64,000 bases of DNA, taken from positions 86,483,250 through 86,547,249 of the forward strand of contig CM042015.1 of NCBI GenBank assembly GCA_023525715.1, written 5' to 3'. The translations under genes were made by a program, and so were the position numbers. This DNA comes from Cichorium intybus. Lineage: Eukaryota > Streptophyta > Magnoliopsida > Asterales > Asteraceae. The notes beneath the pieces were generated by a model, which was not told where the DNA came from, did not search any database, and saw only the letters and a list, made by a program, of their open reading frames with translations. Shown in pieces: positions 10,241 through 23,584 of this stretch (position 1 is its first letter; every line of letters begins with the position of its first letter).

Positions 10241-11740
10241 ATGGCTGCCACCCTGAAGCCGGTCAACCACCGTCACCAACCGCTCTCAGCTGCTAACCAC
10301 AACCACTCCCGCCGCCGTGTAACTGCTTCTTTCAACGAGCTTGCGATTAACGACGGTGATAAGAGATCAAACAAGTCAACTAGCCTAGCGAAATCGATAT
10401 CGAACCTCTTGAATCTCTATATCGAAAAGCCATCGCTGAAAAATTTTCTCCACCGTCATGACTGGGACGTTGTTGCTCAGGCGGAGGCGAAGCTGGAGTT
10501 GCCGACGATGTCGCCAAAGGAAGACATTTCGAGTATATGGCGCGACATCCACGGTGGTTCCGATTGGGAAAACCTCCTTGATCCGCTTCATCCTTTTGTT
10601 CGTAGAGAAATAATCAAATACGGCGAGTTTTCTCAGGCGACATACGACGCTTTTGATTTTGACTCGTTCTCGGAGTATTGTGGAAGCTGCCTGTTTAATC
10701 GCCGGAAGTTGTTTGAAAAATTAGGGCTCACGAAACATGGTTATGATGTGAGCAAATATATTTACGCCATGTCGCACTACGAAATTCCTAGATGGCTTGA
10801 GAAATCCTACGTGACCGACACATGGAGCAAGGATTCCAATTGGATGGGTTACGTCGCTGTCAGTGATGATCTTGAATCGAAGAGGATCGGAAGGAGAGAT
10901 ATCGTGGTGGCGTGGCGTGGGACGGTGCTTCCCTCCGAATGGTACGAAGATATGCAACGGGATCTCGAGCCGTTAGGGCACGGAGAAGCTAAAGTCGAGC
11001 GAGGATTTCTCAGTATCTACAAATCTAAACGTATGTCAACAAGATACAACAAAACCAGTGCATCGGAGCAAGTAATGGAAGAGGTGAAGCGATTAACGAA
11101 ATTGTACAAATCAAAAGGCGAACAAGTGAGCCTCACGATCACCGGCCATAGCTTGGGCGGCGCGTTAGCCCTATTGAATGCTTACGACGCTTCCATGACC
11201 TTTCCAACTCTCTCAATAAGCGTGATCTCCTTCGGTGCACCTAGAGTCGGAAACATCGCGTTCAGGGACGAGCTCCACCACAGAGGCGTCAAAACACTAC
11301 GGGTCACCATTAAACAAGATCTAGTCCCACGAATGCCAGGTATCGTCTTCAATGAAACCTTACAAAAATTCGATGATTTAACGGGTACCCTTGAGTGGGT
11401 TTACCACCACGTTGGGGCAGAGCTGAAACTTGATGCCAGAGCTTCACCTTTTCTCAAACGTGGGTCGAATTTCATCGGTGTTCATCATCCTGAAACGTAT
11501 TTGCATCTTGTTGATGGATACGTTAGTAGCAGTTCGACATTTCGATCGGATGCTAAAAGGGATGTGGCCTTGGTGAATAAGTATTGTGATATGCTTGTAA
11601 ATGAGCTTAGAATTCCACCGTATTGGTATCAATTGAGCAACAAAGGGTTAGTTTCCAATGAATTTGGGAGATGGATTAGACCAAAAAGGGAACCGGAAGA
11701 CGTACCTTCACCTTTTGAAGAAGAAAATTCTGCTTTGTAG
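10241..11740 (+). CDS. Chloroplast-type class I phospholipase A1 (DAD1-like lipase)
   Basis: A 499-residue intronless lipase of the alpha/beta-hydrolase class 3 family. It most resembles plant PLA1-I enzymes (DAD1/DALL/PLA1-Ibeta and Igamma group), which cut the sn-1 acyl chain of plastid lipids and can feed jasmonate synthesis. The N terminus, rich in Ser, Arg and His, looks like a plastid transit peptide. Diagnostic blocks are WRGT (about 226-229) and the nucleophile elbow GHSLGG with Ser304. The other triad candidates are Asp360 in QDLVPRMPG and His415 in the HHPETYLHLVDGY block. Length and motifs are normal for the family. The start is the first ATG of the frame and gives the transit peptide. 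The CRM-type insertion 95 bp upstream has displaced most of its promoter, so expression is probably altered. PLA1-Ibeta versus Igamma is unresolved. Confidence 0.92.
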   Translation: MAATLKPVNHRHQPLSAANHNHSRRRVTASFNELAINDGDKRSNKSTSLAKSISNLLNLYIEKPSLKNFLHRHDWDVVAQAEAKLELPTMSPKEDISSIWRDIHGGSDWENLLDPLHPFVRREIIKYGEFSQATYDAFDFDSFSEYCGSCLFNRRKLFEKLGLTKHGYDVSKYIYAMSHYEIPRWLEKSYVTDTWSKDSNWMGYVAVSDDLESKRIGRRDIVVAWRGTVLPSEWYEDMQRDLEPLGHGEAKVERGFLSIYKSKRMSTRYNKTSASEQVMEEVKRLTKLYKSKGEQVSLTITGHSLGGALALLNAYDASMTFPTLSISVISFGAPRVGNIAFRDELHHRGVKTLRVTIKQDLVPRMPGIVFNETLQKFDDLTGTLEWVYHHVGAELKLDARASPFLKRGSNFIGVHHPETYLHLVDGYVSSSSTFRSDAKRDVALVNKYCDMLVNELRIPPYWYQLSNKGLVSNEFGRWIRPKREPEDVPSPFEEENSAL

Positions 11741-12934
11741 CAATATGTTGATATTAGGAGTGATTGTGATTTTAATCGGTTTCATAAGATATATTTATTT
11801 TTTAGATTTAGTTGATGGTGCTATAATGGATTTACATTGAAATAAATATCCTAACTTGATAAATAAATAATCCGACATCAAAACAAAATAAACTTTAATT
11901 TTTAGTTAGACATGTAATTTAATACAAATCTTTAATAAATGATAAAGACTGTATGTAGTTCAAAACAAAACAAAAGGTAAGAAATGTTAAAGAAGTCAAC
12001 TTCACTAATATCATATGATAATTGTTAACGAGAACATGTACTTTTACATAAGAATATTTTGTTTTTCCTGAGAGAAAGTTGCAAATTTGGTTCTTGTGGG
12101 TTGCAGGTTTTTTTTTTTTTGGTTAAATGTCAAACTTTAAAAGACTGTTTTTATCTTTTTAATTTGTTTTTACATAATTTGCTTAAAGACGTTCTTTTTT
12201 ATTTTTAATGCTTTTTATAAATAAATACTCAAATGACCCACACAACTTTCAATCTCCCACTTCAATAACTCATATGAAGTCTCATTTAACTTTATTTTGG
12301 TCATCTACCTCTCTATTTATTTGAATTCATACCTCACTCAAGTTACAACACAAGTATCAAAATCCAACAGATTGAAAGTTACAGCCACAAATTAGTTGTT
12401 GTAGACAGCTCGAATGAATATAACCAATAAATACGGAAGTTGTGGTATTTGACATGTTTCATGGTGTCTCTGATGAACGGTTTTTAGTCGGGGAACGACC
12501 GGGATGGTGCATACACATATGCTCAAGAGGTCACGAATTCGAGCTGCTTTCTCATCATTCTTGTTATTTATTTTTATAAGACGTTGATATTCATATGACA
12601 TAACACATCAACAAAAAAGTTCCAAACTAGCGTCAACTGGAAAAAATGTCAAATGAGTTAAACTAACAAGTTTCATTAAAATTATGGGATAAAACTGAAA
12701 AAATGTATTTAGGTAAAACCGTAAAAAAACAAAATTGAGGGTTTTATTGTGAGGTTTACTTTGAGGAAATCAGTGATAAATGGTAAAAAAGTGTAAAACT
12801 ATAAAGTTGGAATGAAAATTATGGGGTAAACTTCACCAAATTTTTTTTTTGCTAAAATCGTTAAATAGTTGCAAAATTAAAGATTTTCTTGACAATACCT
12901 CTTTAATTTAAATAGTGTCCACAATCCACATAAA
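11741..12934. other. Lipase 3' flank and AT-rich spacer
   Basis: No gene was recognised. At about 12510-12560 a word resembling a pol III B box (CACGAATTCGAGCT) follows a tRNA-like stretch. This might be a decayed SINE but was too weak to call. Confidence 0.4.
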
Positions 12935-13340
12935 GGCGTGTTTGGCACGGGGCTTTTAGGAGCGTTTGAGAGCTTCTAGCTTCTAGCGTTTAGAAAATAT
13001 CTCTAATAAAAACCAAAAGCTTCGTTCGGCGACACGAGCTTGAAACTTTATTTTAAACTAAACGCTACTATTTTAAAAGCTAGTTGAAGTAGCGTTTAAC
13101 AAAAAACTTTGCCAATTATACCATTAATTACTAGCATACCCTTAAAACTATAACCGAGAATTACGCAGATGTCCTTTTGTGTAATTTTACATATTTTAAA
13201 AGCTTCCAGCTACTTTTTGCGAACAGTCATATACAAACTAAAAGTCACAGCTTTCTGCTACCAGCTACCAGCTACCCGCTACCCGCTACCCGCTACCAGC
13301 TACCAGCATCCAGCTTCCAGCTAATTTTGCCAAACACGCC
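12935..13340. mobile_element. hAT-like MITE
   Basis: About 406 bp with perfect 13-bp terminal inverted repeats GGCGTGTTTGGCA (12935-12947) and TGCCAAACACGCC (13328-13340). The interior has repeated AGCTACC/CAGCTACC words at 13258-13320, partly complementary to the left half (GCTTCTAGC). GTGTTTGGCA-type ends are common in plant non-autonomous hAT elements. A clear 8-bp duplication was not seen. A related but degenerate element is at about 48122-48520. Confidence 0.6.
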
Positions 13341-13651
13341 CAAAATGTAATTATACATTTATTATTTTTCGAAAACACGCTTAAGCAATTAAAGCTTTTA
13401 ATTAAATATTGGTATTATAAGCATAAAAAGGTAGATGAAAGTGATCGGGTGCATTTGATTCACGTAGTGGGGAGTATATGTTGGGATAAACAATAAAAAC
13501 AAGTTAAATATTATAGACAAACGATAAATACGATTTTTGTAACACACTGAAATAAACTGAGAATTTTGCAAAACAAATAACTGTAAAATCTGGAATAAAT
13601 ATATTTAACGTAGTTTCACATGATCAGTCTGGTCGGCTAATCAACAGAAAA

Positions 13652-13826
<175 letters not shown>

Positions 13827-14700
13827 ATCACCCAAAACATACAAATCATACAAGGCTAAAACTACACTTGTAGTCTAATCCACTCATACTAAAGTTACAC
13901 TAATTCGAGCTACCACTAAAAAATGATTTCTCTGTGGAGTCTGCTTCAAAGCTAACTGTGCTTTCAACATCATGCAGCGACTCAATTCATACACCATTTA
14001 TATACATAATAAAATCAGAGTCAAACGAAAACATGTCCTGTTTTTTTCTTTTTGAACATATATGGTTTGATGTATAATTGGATGTCACCACAGATATACA
14101 AGAATCATAGTAAGATAAACAAACTTATACAATGTTATATAGAATCTATCAACTACTCCAATCTTCGGTCTCAAAAACACTAGAGAGTCTTCCAGTAACA
14201 ATGACCCAATCAACTCTCCTACTAACTCTTGTCAATACTCTATGGATACATGTTACAATCAAACCATACAAAAGAGGTAATAAAATTGTCTTTTGAATAC
14301 ATAAAACAATATCGACACATCAATATTTTTTTACAAGTATGGTAAGCACATTCTCCTGATCAACCATACATCAATATTTTACTAGTATGAGAAGCACGTT
14401 CCCCTGATCAAGCCACTCTATCAGACTATCAGTCATTTTCCATTTAGGTCGGGTCGGACCTTCCCCATAATGTTTTTCACAACCATAGTCTCCTATCTAT
14501 TCGAACTAAGTTAACATATCTATTTAGGTCTATCTCTCATTCGTGAGTGTAACAAACAGTAAGCAATTCAATATCACATAAAAGTATGGATATTACATTC
14601 TCTAAGCAATTTCGATCTTACTGTCTTTACCGATTAACAAGCATAGGAAATCGTTATTCTCAAACTATGAACCGGAGTATTTGCTATTAGGTGCACTCGG
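13827..14700. other. Spacer beside the copia remnant
   Basis: Contains two similar stretches of about 50 bp (CATCAATATTTT...CTCCTGATCAA at about 14318-14363 and ...CCCCTGATCAA at about 14368-14412). Probably degenerate retrotransposon 3' sequence; no gene was recognised. Confidence 0.35.
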
Positions 14701-15050
14701 ACCTTCACCCTCAATGGTCTTGTAATGGGAGTCTCGTCCCTATCTATCGAGGTAGAACCTCGTCATGGATTCAACAATCAATGGAATCCTTTTCCTGATT
14801 TACTAACTATAAAAGTTGCCATAAGGTAAGGTCGGACCTTCATCCTCAATGGTCTTGTAATGGGAGTCTCGTCCCTATCTATCGAGGTAGAACCTCGTCA
14901 TAGATTCAACCATCAATGGAATCTTTTTCCTGATTTACTAACTATAGAAGTTGCCATAAGGTAAGGTCGTACCTTCATCCTCAATGATCTTGTAGTGGGA
15001 GTCTCGTCCATATCCACTGAGGTCAAATCTCGTCATGGATTCAACAACTC
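14701..15050. repeat. 135-bp tandem repeat, about 2.6 copies
   Basis: Copies start at 14701, 14836 and 14971, each with ACCTTCA(C/T)CCTCAATG. The first two are nearly identical, and the third diverges and stops at about 15050. The array joins directly to the copia reverse transcriptase remnant and replaces its normal downstream sequence. Confidence 0.85.
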
Positions 15051-16060
15051 CCACAATATGAGCAATATCCAGTCTTCTGCATACCATTGCATACATCAAG
15101 CTACCAACTACATATACGTGGGGAACTTTAGCCATCTATTCTTTGTCTTCTTCTGTCTTTGGGGATTGCATCTTTGAGAGTATCAACTAACTACCCAAAG
15201 GTGTACTACTGGTTTTGCATATGTCATGCTGAACTTTTCTAAAACTTTGTTGATGTACTTAGATTGCGAAAGTTTTAAAGTACCAGTAACTATGTTCCTG
15301 TCTATGCTCATGCCCAATATTTGCTTAGCATCCACTATCCCCTAGGTCGTTCATCTCGAACTCACTAGACAACTGCTTCTTAAGCTTGTTGATCTCTTTC
15401 TTGTTGGATCCAGCGATCAACATGTTATCAACATATAATAACAGGATGATGTATGGGGAGCTGAATTTCTTTAAGTAACAACAATAGTAATCCATTTCAC
15501 ATCTTCTATGCCCACTCCTTCGCATGAAAACAATCAAACTTCAACTACCACTACCTTGGAACTTGCTTCAATCCATATAGACTTTTCTTCAGCTTGTACA
15601 TAATATTTTCCTTACCAACTATAGGAAAACCTTCTTATTGTACCATGAAGACCATTCTGATTGTAGTTATCTTTACAACTAGGGAGAATATCTCATTTTT
15701 ATCAGCCCCTCTTTTTTGTTGGAACCCATTGACCACCAATTTTGTTTTGTATTACTGCCATCAAATTTATTCTTAACCCAACACCCACTTTTTTTAAAGT
15801 GCTTTATTACCTGATGTGAGCATGACCAAGGACCATGTATGGTTCTTATCAATTGAGCTCAACTCATCTTCTATAGACATCTTTCCACTCTATGGAATCT
15901 TTCATCCTTAATGCCTTTGGGTAAGACTTAGGCTCACCATTCTTAGTAAAAAAAACAAGTAATTAGCCAAAGGAGGGTTTTGTACTCTAGTGGATCTACA
16001 AACAATAGGAATTACGGTCTCTGCATCATCTGCAACCTCATACTCAATACTACTATCCTC
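15046..16060 (-). pseudogene. Decayed Ty1/copia reverse transcriptase and RNase H region
   Basis: On the minus strand, 15325-15537 encodes YVDNMLIAGSNKKEINKLKK and EFEMNDLG, the copia RT catalytic block (normally YVDDMLIAG). The second catalytic Asp is replaced by Asn. Further upstream KKSLYGLKQ is legible near 15575-15600. Downstream, at about 15046-15135, MAKVPHVYVVGSLMYAMVC matches the usual copia segment before RNase H. Frameshifts and stops separate these pieces. No LTRs were assigned. A dead internal fragment, not a host gene. Confidence 0.8.
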
Positions 16061-16077
16061 TATGCTCCCACTATCTC

Positions 16078-17656
<1,579 letters not shown>

Positions 17657-20586
17657 TCAAACATTCGATGCTGTTCTCGAAACATGCGATACCGCATCAT
17701 CAAACTGTTCTTCATCTCCTTTTTCAGCATTAAGACACGGAGGTAGGAAAGACCTATAAACAAGGTCCATGTTTGGAGTTTCCTTCAATTCACGGCTTGC
17801 AACTTCTAATGCTGTGGCCTCGAAAAACTTGTAGAATTTCTTGCTACAAATGAACGCAAAGATGAGGGATATTATCGGAAGTGGGAAGATAATTGGCGTG
17901 TAGTAGAACTGTTTTACTCCAAAGTACCCGACCATTGTAAGTTGGAATAGTAGTAATGCGGCCACGATGCGTACGTGCATGTGGGGCCACATCCTCCCGT
18001 AGCTCTCGTATGATGGTACGTATACATTAAGGACCTGTAAAGAAAAACAAAATATGACAACGTAGTCTCATTACTAAATAAACTTTTTAATACTTATTTT
18101 TTAGTAAGCACCCAATCGATCTTTGACTAAGGGGGTGTTTGATAGCCTCTTAATCTGATTCAGAGGCTCTAAACCATTCAGAGCGTTTGTTTCCTGTAAC
18201 TAACAATAAAATTAATATGTTACCTGATTTCGGAAGACTAGCCACCCTAGGCCAAAGTATACTGCGCCAAACGGAAGAATTAACGGAGCAATAACCGAGT
18301 AACAAAGAACAATTGTGAGAATAAGCATGTCGTTAGGAATTTTCGTTGCATATCCAAGATGTCCTGGTGCCCACGCTTCCTTTATGTCTAATTCAGTCTT
18401 GCAAAGATACTTCTTCTTCAAATGGAATATAATTAAGGGAACAAGTCTCGACAGCTCGAGCCCATAACCAACAAAAAACCTAAAATTCAACACAAAATGT
18501 AAGTTACGATAGTATTACTTAATAATGCTGCAATTTGAACAGAACAGATCGTAAGATTGTACAATCTGTTCTGTTCAAGAATAAATGAAGGCCTAAAAAG
18601 TACAAAAGGATGGAAATTTAAGCTTACTTGAGAGCTACGAAAGTGAGAAAGAAAGTAGCGTTTCCGGGAAGGCTAGTTGCCAGCTTAGGAATTATGGAGT
18701 CCGGGTTTTTCTGGATGTCCTTAAATGAATCGAAAAGGGTCCCACCAATTGTAACACCGATAAACACATTAAGCACGGAAAAATAGAAATATTTCCCGGA
18801 CGCCGCCCTCTCCGCGTGGCTCACCGACGGAATCCCCTCCGCCTTTGATAGAAACATGAGAAATTTCGGAAGCAAGGCGAGAAAAATAATAAGCGCAAGT
18901 TGAGGAAGATACGCCCCCAAAACCGTTCTAATAATATCCTGATCAAGGATGGGCTTCAAAAACGGAAGCAATTTCTTCAAATTCGGTAACGTCGTGAAAG
19001 CCGAAATCAACCCAATCGGAATCATGTAAAAACATATCGTCAAGAACACGATGAAGTAGACGACGTACTGTCGTATCTCCCGTGCATAAAACGTTTTCGG
19101 TAAATTCGTCCATATTATTTGTCGGGGCTCCGGAGCGCTTAGAACCGTCCACGTGTCGACGAGCCGGGCATGTATGCTTTGTGACGCCGCAGCCGCCGCT
19201 ACTCTACTAGTGAAAAACACCAACGCCGCCGCTTGTTGTTTATCTTTAACCGTTACTTTCTGTGCCGCTTCAAGTTTCGGGGTCAATTCGGTAATTTTCT
19301 CGTTGTAGTACTCGATTGAGTCGACCTTTTTACCGACGAGTCCAAGGAACCCGGTTTTATGGGTGGGCCTTGGCCCGTCCTTTGCCTCTGCAAATATGGT
19401 TTCGGTTCGTGTGAGTTTTTTTTTACAGAGTTCTAATTCTTCGTGGATTTTGTTGACTTCTTTGTTTTCGGTTACCACTAGTGATTTGTAAAATGTTTCG
19501 GGGTATATTGATTTGAAGTATGTGTCGATTTGTTCTTTTCGAGAGTAGCCTTCCGATGATGCAGGTATGTCACGGACTAAAATGGCGAATTGTTCGGCTT
19601 TTACTTCCGGTGACATTAATGCGGCGGCGCGTAGGTTTGATACGTGGTTATATGCTTTCCATAAAAGGAAATATGTGACTAGAGACACCCAATAGCAAGC
19701 GAATACAGATGCCCATAGACGTAGACTGTGTTCCTAAAAAATAAGAAGTTTTGCATAAACAAGGGGTTTAACAAAAGCAAGTTAATTTTGAAGAAAAGGG
19801 CAAAATTTTGTCGTAAACTAACTTTGAGATGTGCCATTGATAGCTTGTCGAGGTCGTCGAAAGCATTTTTGCCGGTAGAATCCACGAGACGGGCGATTTT
19901 TTCCGTGATGTTAACCGGCAAAAGTAATGGTAGCAATGCAATGCCTGATATGAGAAAAATCCCAAATACTGGAAAAGAAGATAGTTGATTAGATTCTAAA
20001 TTTGGTGTTTGACATGAACTAGGGTTAAATTTGGGGGTTTTGGGTTTTGATTTAGCTCATATTTGTTACTTCTACAACTTTTGAAGTTAACTTTAACGAT
20101 CTTCACGCTGAAAATGGCGAATAAAATTTGCTTAAAGTGAACTACAACTCAAATTAAAAAATTGGAGTTAGTTTAAAACGTGAACTTGCTTTAAACCAGA
20201 CTAAATTATTCTAAAAGTTGCTAATGAGTGAGCAAACGGCAAATCAAAACAACCCTAGCTTGAAATATCTAACTGAGATTCAGAATTAAAAATATGTAGA
20301 GATATGACGAACCAGTGCCCAAGAAGACGAAGTAAACAGCAGAATCAACACCAGACATGGCGATAACATCTTGTTCAGATGAGGAAAAAGCTTCACGGAT
20401 CCAAGCAAACGGGTTACGCGTCTTCGACCTGCTTCCTTCCCATGGATCCAGACCTTTAAGGATCCGATTCGGATAATAAATAACGGTGTTCCCTGGTTTC
20501 GTGGATAACCAGGCGAATAAAATCATCAGAATCACGAAGATGATGAACGAAGTAGCTAATGACGTGATAAACGAACTTAAATCCAT
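17657..20586 (-). CDS. ERD4: ERD4-like CSC1/OSCA-family mechanosensitive cation channel
   Basis: Five exons on the minus strand: 20586-20313, 19968-19823, 19733-18628, 18479-18224 and 18034-17657. They total 2160 bp and 719 residues. All introns have GT-AG ends and the phases (1, 0, 2, 0) join without a break. The protein follows Arabidopsis ERD4 (OSCA3 group, about 724 residues) along its length. Exon 1 holds the N-terminal membrane helix and the YYPNRILKGL and NPFAWIREA blocks. Exon 3 carries the cytosolic loop (KTGFLGLVGKKVDSIEYY) and the central helices with LPKFLMFLSKAEGIPS. Exon 4 has FVGYGLELSR and KKKYLCKTE, and exon 5 the last helices. Family members are osmotically or mechanically gated, calcium-permeable channels of plasma or plastid membranes. 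ERD4 is known as early dehydration-responsive. It looks functional. Confidence 0.95.
18120..18205. repeat. Short MITE-like remnant in ERD4-like intron 4
   Basis: Inside the last intron GGGGGTGTTTGATAG at about 18130 resembles a hAT-type MITE end. It is followed by CTCTTAATCTGATTCAGAG, an internal palindrome. No matching right end or duplication was confirmed. Confidence 0.25.
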
Positions 20587-20751
20587 CTCTCTCCCTCTTT
20601 AAAATCACAACTACTCTCTTCTGTGTCTCCCTAAAAACACACACTCATCTATATCATTCGAATCTGTTTGAGCAAAAGGGTGATTGGAGAAGACGAATAA
20701 CAGGATGGGAAGTTACCGTTGGATAAGGGGTAAGTGAAGCAAGGTGTAGCT

Positions 20752-20759
20752 TAAATAAA
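20752..20759 (-). promoter_or_regulatory. Candidate TATA box of the ERD4-like gene
   Basis: On the minus strand TTATTTAA lies about 166 bp upstream of the ATG at 20586, a plausible distance for a plant gene with a 5' UTR of about 130 bp. Motif evidence only. Confidence 0.3.
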
Positions 20760-21846
20760 GTATACGTAAAGGTGAGGGCTTCAGTGGGTACACTGTACAG
20801 ATGTGCACTCATGGCTGTTTTCGCATTGATTGTGGGAACTCAAAATATCAATGTCCTCGTTGGCCTTTGCTATAGAATAACTTCGTCGGCAGCATCACAT
20901 GTTGACAAAAATAAGGATGGCAATTGGCAAATTCGGACCGTAATTTTGATCCATTTATAAAACAAAGAACTTTATGTCATAGTGAGTTTCTGTAAATTTT
21001 TAAAGCTTTTGTTTTTAAAGAAAAGTTTGATAATGCAAGTTTTTAAATTCTATTTTAAATAAAAAATTCATAATTTTAAAACTATTTTTGTAGTTTTTAT
21101 GAGTTTCTATCTTCTTGAAACTTTAATGTTATAATTTTTATAAATGATTCGATTTATAAAAATTAACAATTATTTTTTTCCAATACAATTTTACAATTAA
21201 AAAACTTCAGCTTTTAATCATCAGTAGATAATTTTGTCAAATACGTTTTATATTTATAAATCAAACCTAAAACTCTAAGAGCTTATACAAAATTAGAATA
21301 TTCAGAGTGATTAAAGCTAATTAAATGTTTATACTTTTTAAAATTATTTTGTCTAAAATAGTTGATCGATATATTAAATAAATAAAAACGTACTCAATTC
21401 TTTGTTTATCGACATAACTAACTAGAATACCAATGATGCATTTTTTTCCATTAAGTCGATACTAGAGAAACCTGATTTTTTATTAATATATCTAATTGAA
21501 GGTATTTTAAAAAGTTTCTTTACCATTTGTGTAAGATTACAACATTGCAAGCCGTAACCATTTTACTATAAATAACAAATTTTATTAAAGAAATGAAGTA
21601 AACGGTGCAAACGATGTGTCGAGTAGTCGGCCGAGCAACCCCTTCACCTATACGTTCTGGCCATGTGTATGTTTATTATTGGTTATTGTCTGTTTTATTA
21701 TCTTAAATAAATTTTACTATAAACCAAGCGCTAGGCATTTATTGAGAGATATGTGGGGCTGGGGTAGGGGTCATTTTTAATACTACAATAAAATATTAAG
21801 AGTTTCAAACTAAACATTAAAGTCATTTTTAATAACAACAACACCT
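20760..21846. other. AT-rich spacer upstream of the ERD4-like gene
   Basis: No gene recognised. Confidence 0.4.
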
Positions 21847-21855
21847 GATTATATA

Positions 21856-22265
21856 GGAAAATATTTAATAAAATATTATTATTTTGAGTTACTTTAAAAT
21901 CTTAAAATTAATTTTATTTATAGAAAAAAATAATATACCGGCTTACGTATTCAATTTAGATCTTTCTTTTAGTTTATCAGGTTTTCTAAGTTAGAAATCT
22001 CTAATAAAGTCCAATTATTTTGGGTCTGTTTATGAAAAAATATTATTATTTTGTGTAAAAAAATTCAACATTTGAACTTTTTTATAAACTAACCAAAAAT
22101 AACGTGATTTTACTGAAAATTTCCAACATAGGAAACCGGTAAATCGGATGAAATGGCTAAACTGAATACATTAACGGATATTTTATTATTTTCTATAAAT
22201 AAAATTAGTTTTAAAACTTTTTTATAAACTAGCTCAAAATAATAAGACTTTATTAAAAAATTTCG
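21856..22265. mobile_element. Fold-back MITE with 9-bp target duplication (MULE-type)
   Basis: A 410-bp, AT-rich, nearly complete inverted repeat. The left arm (from GGAAAATATTTAATAAA at 21856 to about 22000) matches the reverse complement of the right arm (about 22120-22265), sharing TTATTATTTTGAG and TAATTTTATTTATAGAAAA. It is flanked by GATTATATA at 21847-21855 and 22266-22274. A 9-bp duplication points to the Mutator superfamily. The transcript would fold back on itself. Confidence 0.7.
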
Positions 22266-22274
22266 GATTATATA

Positions 22275-22631
22275 TATAACATAATCCATTTTAGATTTTA
22301 TTTTTGTTTTAAAAAAAGCAGACGAAAGAGGAAGGGAAACGGAGCAGTATGATCCAGATTTTATTTTCATTTTATTTTTATTTTTGTATTGGTTCTTGAT
22401 GTCAAAAGAGGAAGGGAAACGGAGCGTACGCGTAGCCCACACGTGGTAGGGAAGAGAGGGACTCATGGCTAGTCACCATCGAGTGGACATTTGTTGTCCA
22501 CGTAAGTTTTGGCTTTCTCTTTTTTTTTTTCTTGTTTTTAGCTTTATCTTTTTTTTACTTTTGGTTCCTTACTAATCACTCGATGATCCTACTACTTGCA
22601 AGTTGCAACCTTTAGAAATGTAACCAAGTCA
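22275..22631. other. Spacer with a 19-bp direct repeat
   Basis: AGAGGAAGGGAAACGGAGC occurs at about 22327 and about 22407. Nothing else was recognised. Confidence 0.4.
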
Positions 22632-22869
22632 TAAAATCATGAGTAAATTACAGATACACTCCTTGAAGTATACCAAAACTAACAGAGAGAACTCAAGTAT
22701 CCGATTTTCACTATATGAGTCACTAATGTTTGCAAAATACGACAAATTGGTCATTGAGTAAAGTAAAAAGACTAAAATACCCTTTTTAATTTCTTTTTTC
22801 GTTTTCTTTGAATTTATTATTTATTTTCTTAATAAAAAAATACCCCACCCACCCCCACCCCCACCCCAC

Positions 22870-22913
<44 letters not shown>

Positions 22914-22918
<5 letters not shown>

Positions 22919-23145
22919 GAGCTTTGTTCATAGCTTCGTATCACCTCCTGACCACAGGCTGCAATCACAAAACATCTCAGCGATGAAAACTATATTGATC
23001 TCACCATCACCCATTGCACATAGAAGCATAATATCCTCTCTTTGCCGTGCAGAAAAGCCCTACGTAACTGTTGTGTTCCCTTATTCGCATCCAATATTCC
23101 CTTTGTCTACACCCCTCTCACTACCTTCTTCGTGTAATTCGAAAG
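22914..23145 (+). pseudogene. Captured exon-like fragment, possible transit peptide, unidentified
   Basis: Just inside the left inverted repeat an open frame from ATG 22914 runs to a donor-like AAAG/GTAACG at 23145. A possible acceptor TTTGCAG lies at about 23224-23230. The 77-residue product is rich in Ser and Pro and resembles an organelle targeting sequence. The downstream sequence is closed soon after. It may be the first exon of a host gene picked up by the transposon; I do not recognise it. Confidence 0.25.
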
Positions 23146-23308
23146 GTAACGTAATTAGGTTTTTATATTGGAGGAATAACTTGTACTGATTACAGCTTTA
23201 ACATTCTCAAAAACAATTGTGTATTTGCAGTTACAATCTGGTAATGGCTTCCCTCCCCTGGTCGATGATATCAAGAAGACCAAATCGCCGATCAATTGAT
23301 TTCGTAAT

Positions 23309-23584
23309 TCAAGATGGGAATTGCTGCTGGAATTCTACCGTCTCTCCAATCTCATTGCAGAAATCCATTACTAATTTATCATCACATCGCTGCATCTTCC
23401 ACCCCACTTTCTCTACAAAAAGAGACATATTTTCCTTCTGTTCTTGGCTGAATTTCGTCTGGAATCTCTTTCTCCCATTTGGGTTTTCAATCCTCATCGG
23501 CATAAACTCATCGCAACCGTCCAAGGCGTGGCTGCCAATGGTGGCAGCATGGTTCTTAAGACATTCTTTGTAAGCTACCACCAT
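23309..23584 (-). pseudogene. Captured zinc-finger homeodomain (ZHD) gene fragment, internally deleted
   Basis: On the minus strand from 23584 the frame reads YKECLKNHAATIGSHALDGC and DEFMP, the first half of the ZF-HD dimerisation finger. It then jumps to RKRFQTKFSQEQKENMSLFV and EKVGWKMQRCDDKLVMDFCN, the first two helices of the ZHD homeodomain. The second half of the finger (normally KCAACGCHRNFHR) and the DNA-recognition helix (normally VKVWMHNNKH-like) are both missing. ZHD proteins are plant transcription factors that dimerise through the finger. This copy lacks the remaining zinc ligands and the recognition helix, so it cannot work as a normal factor. It lies wholly within the Pack-MULE and is read as a captured fragment. 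Confidence 0.85.

Noticed and set aside
12392..12601. 69-residue minus-strand frame near a B-box-like word
   Set aside because: No protein domain; the possible SINE there was also too weak to list as a separate element.
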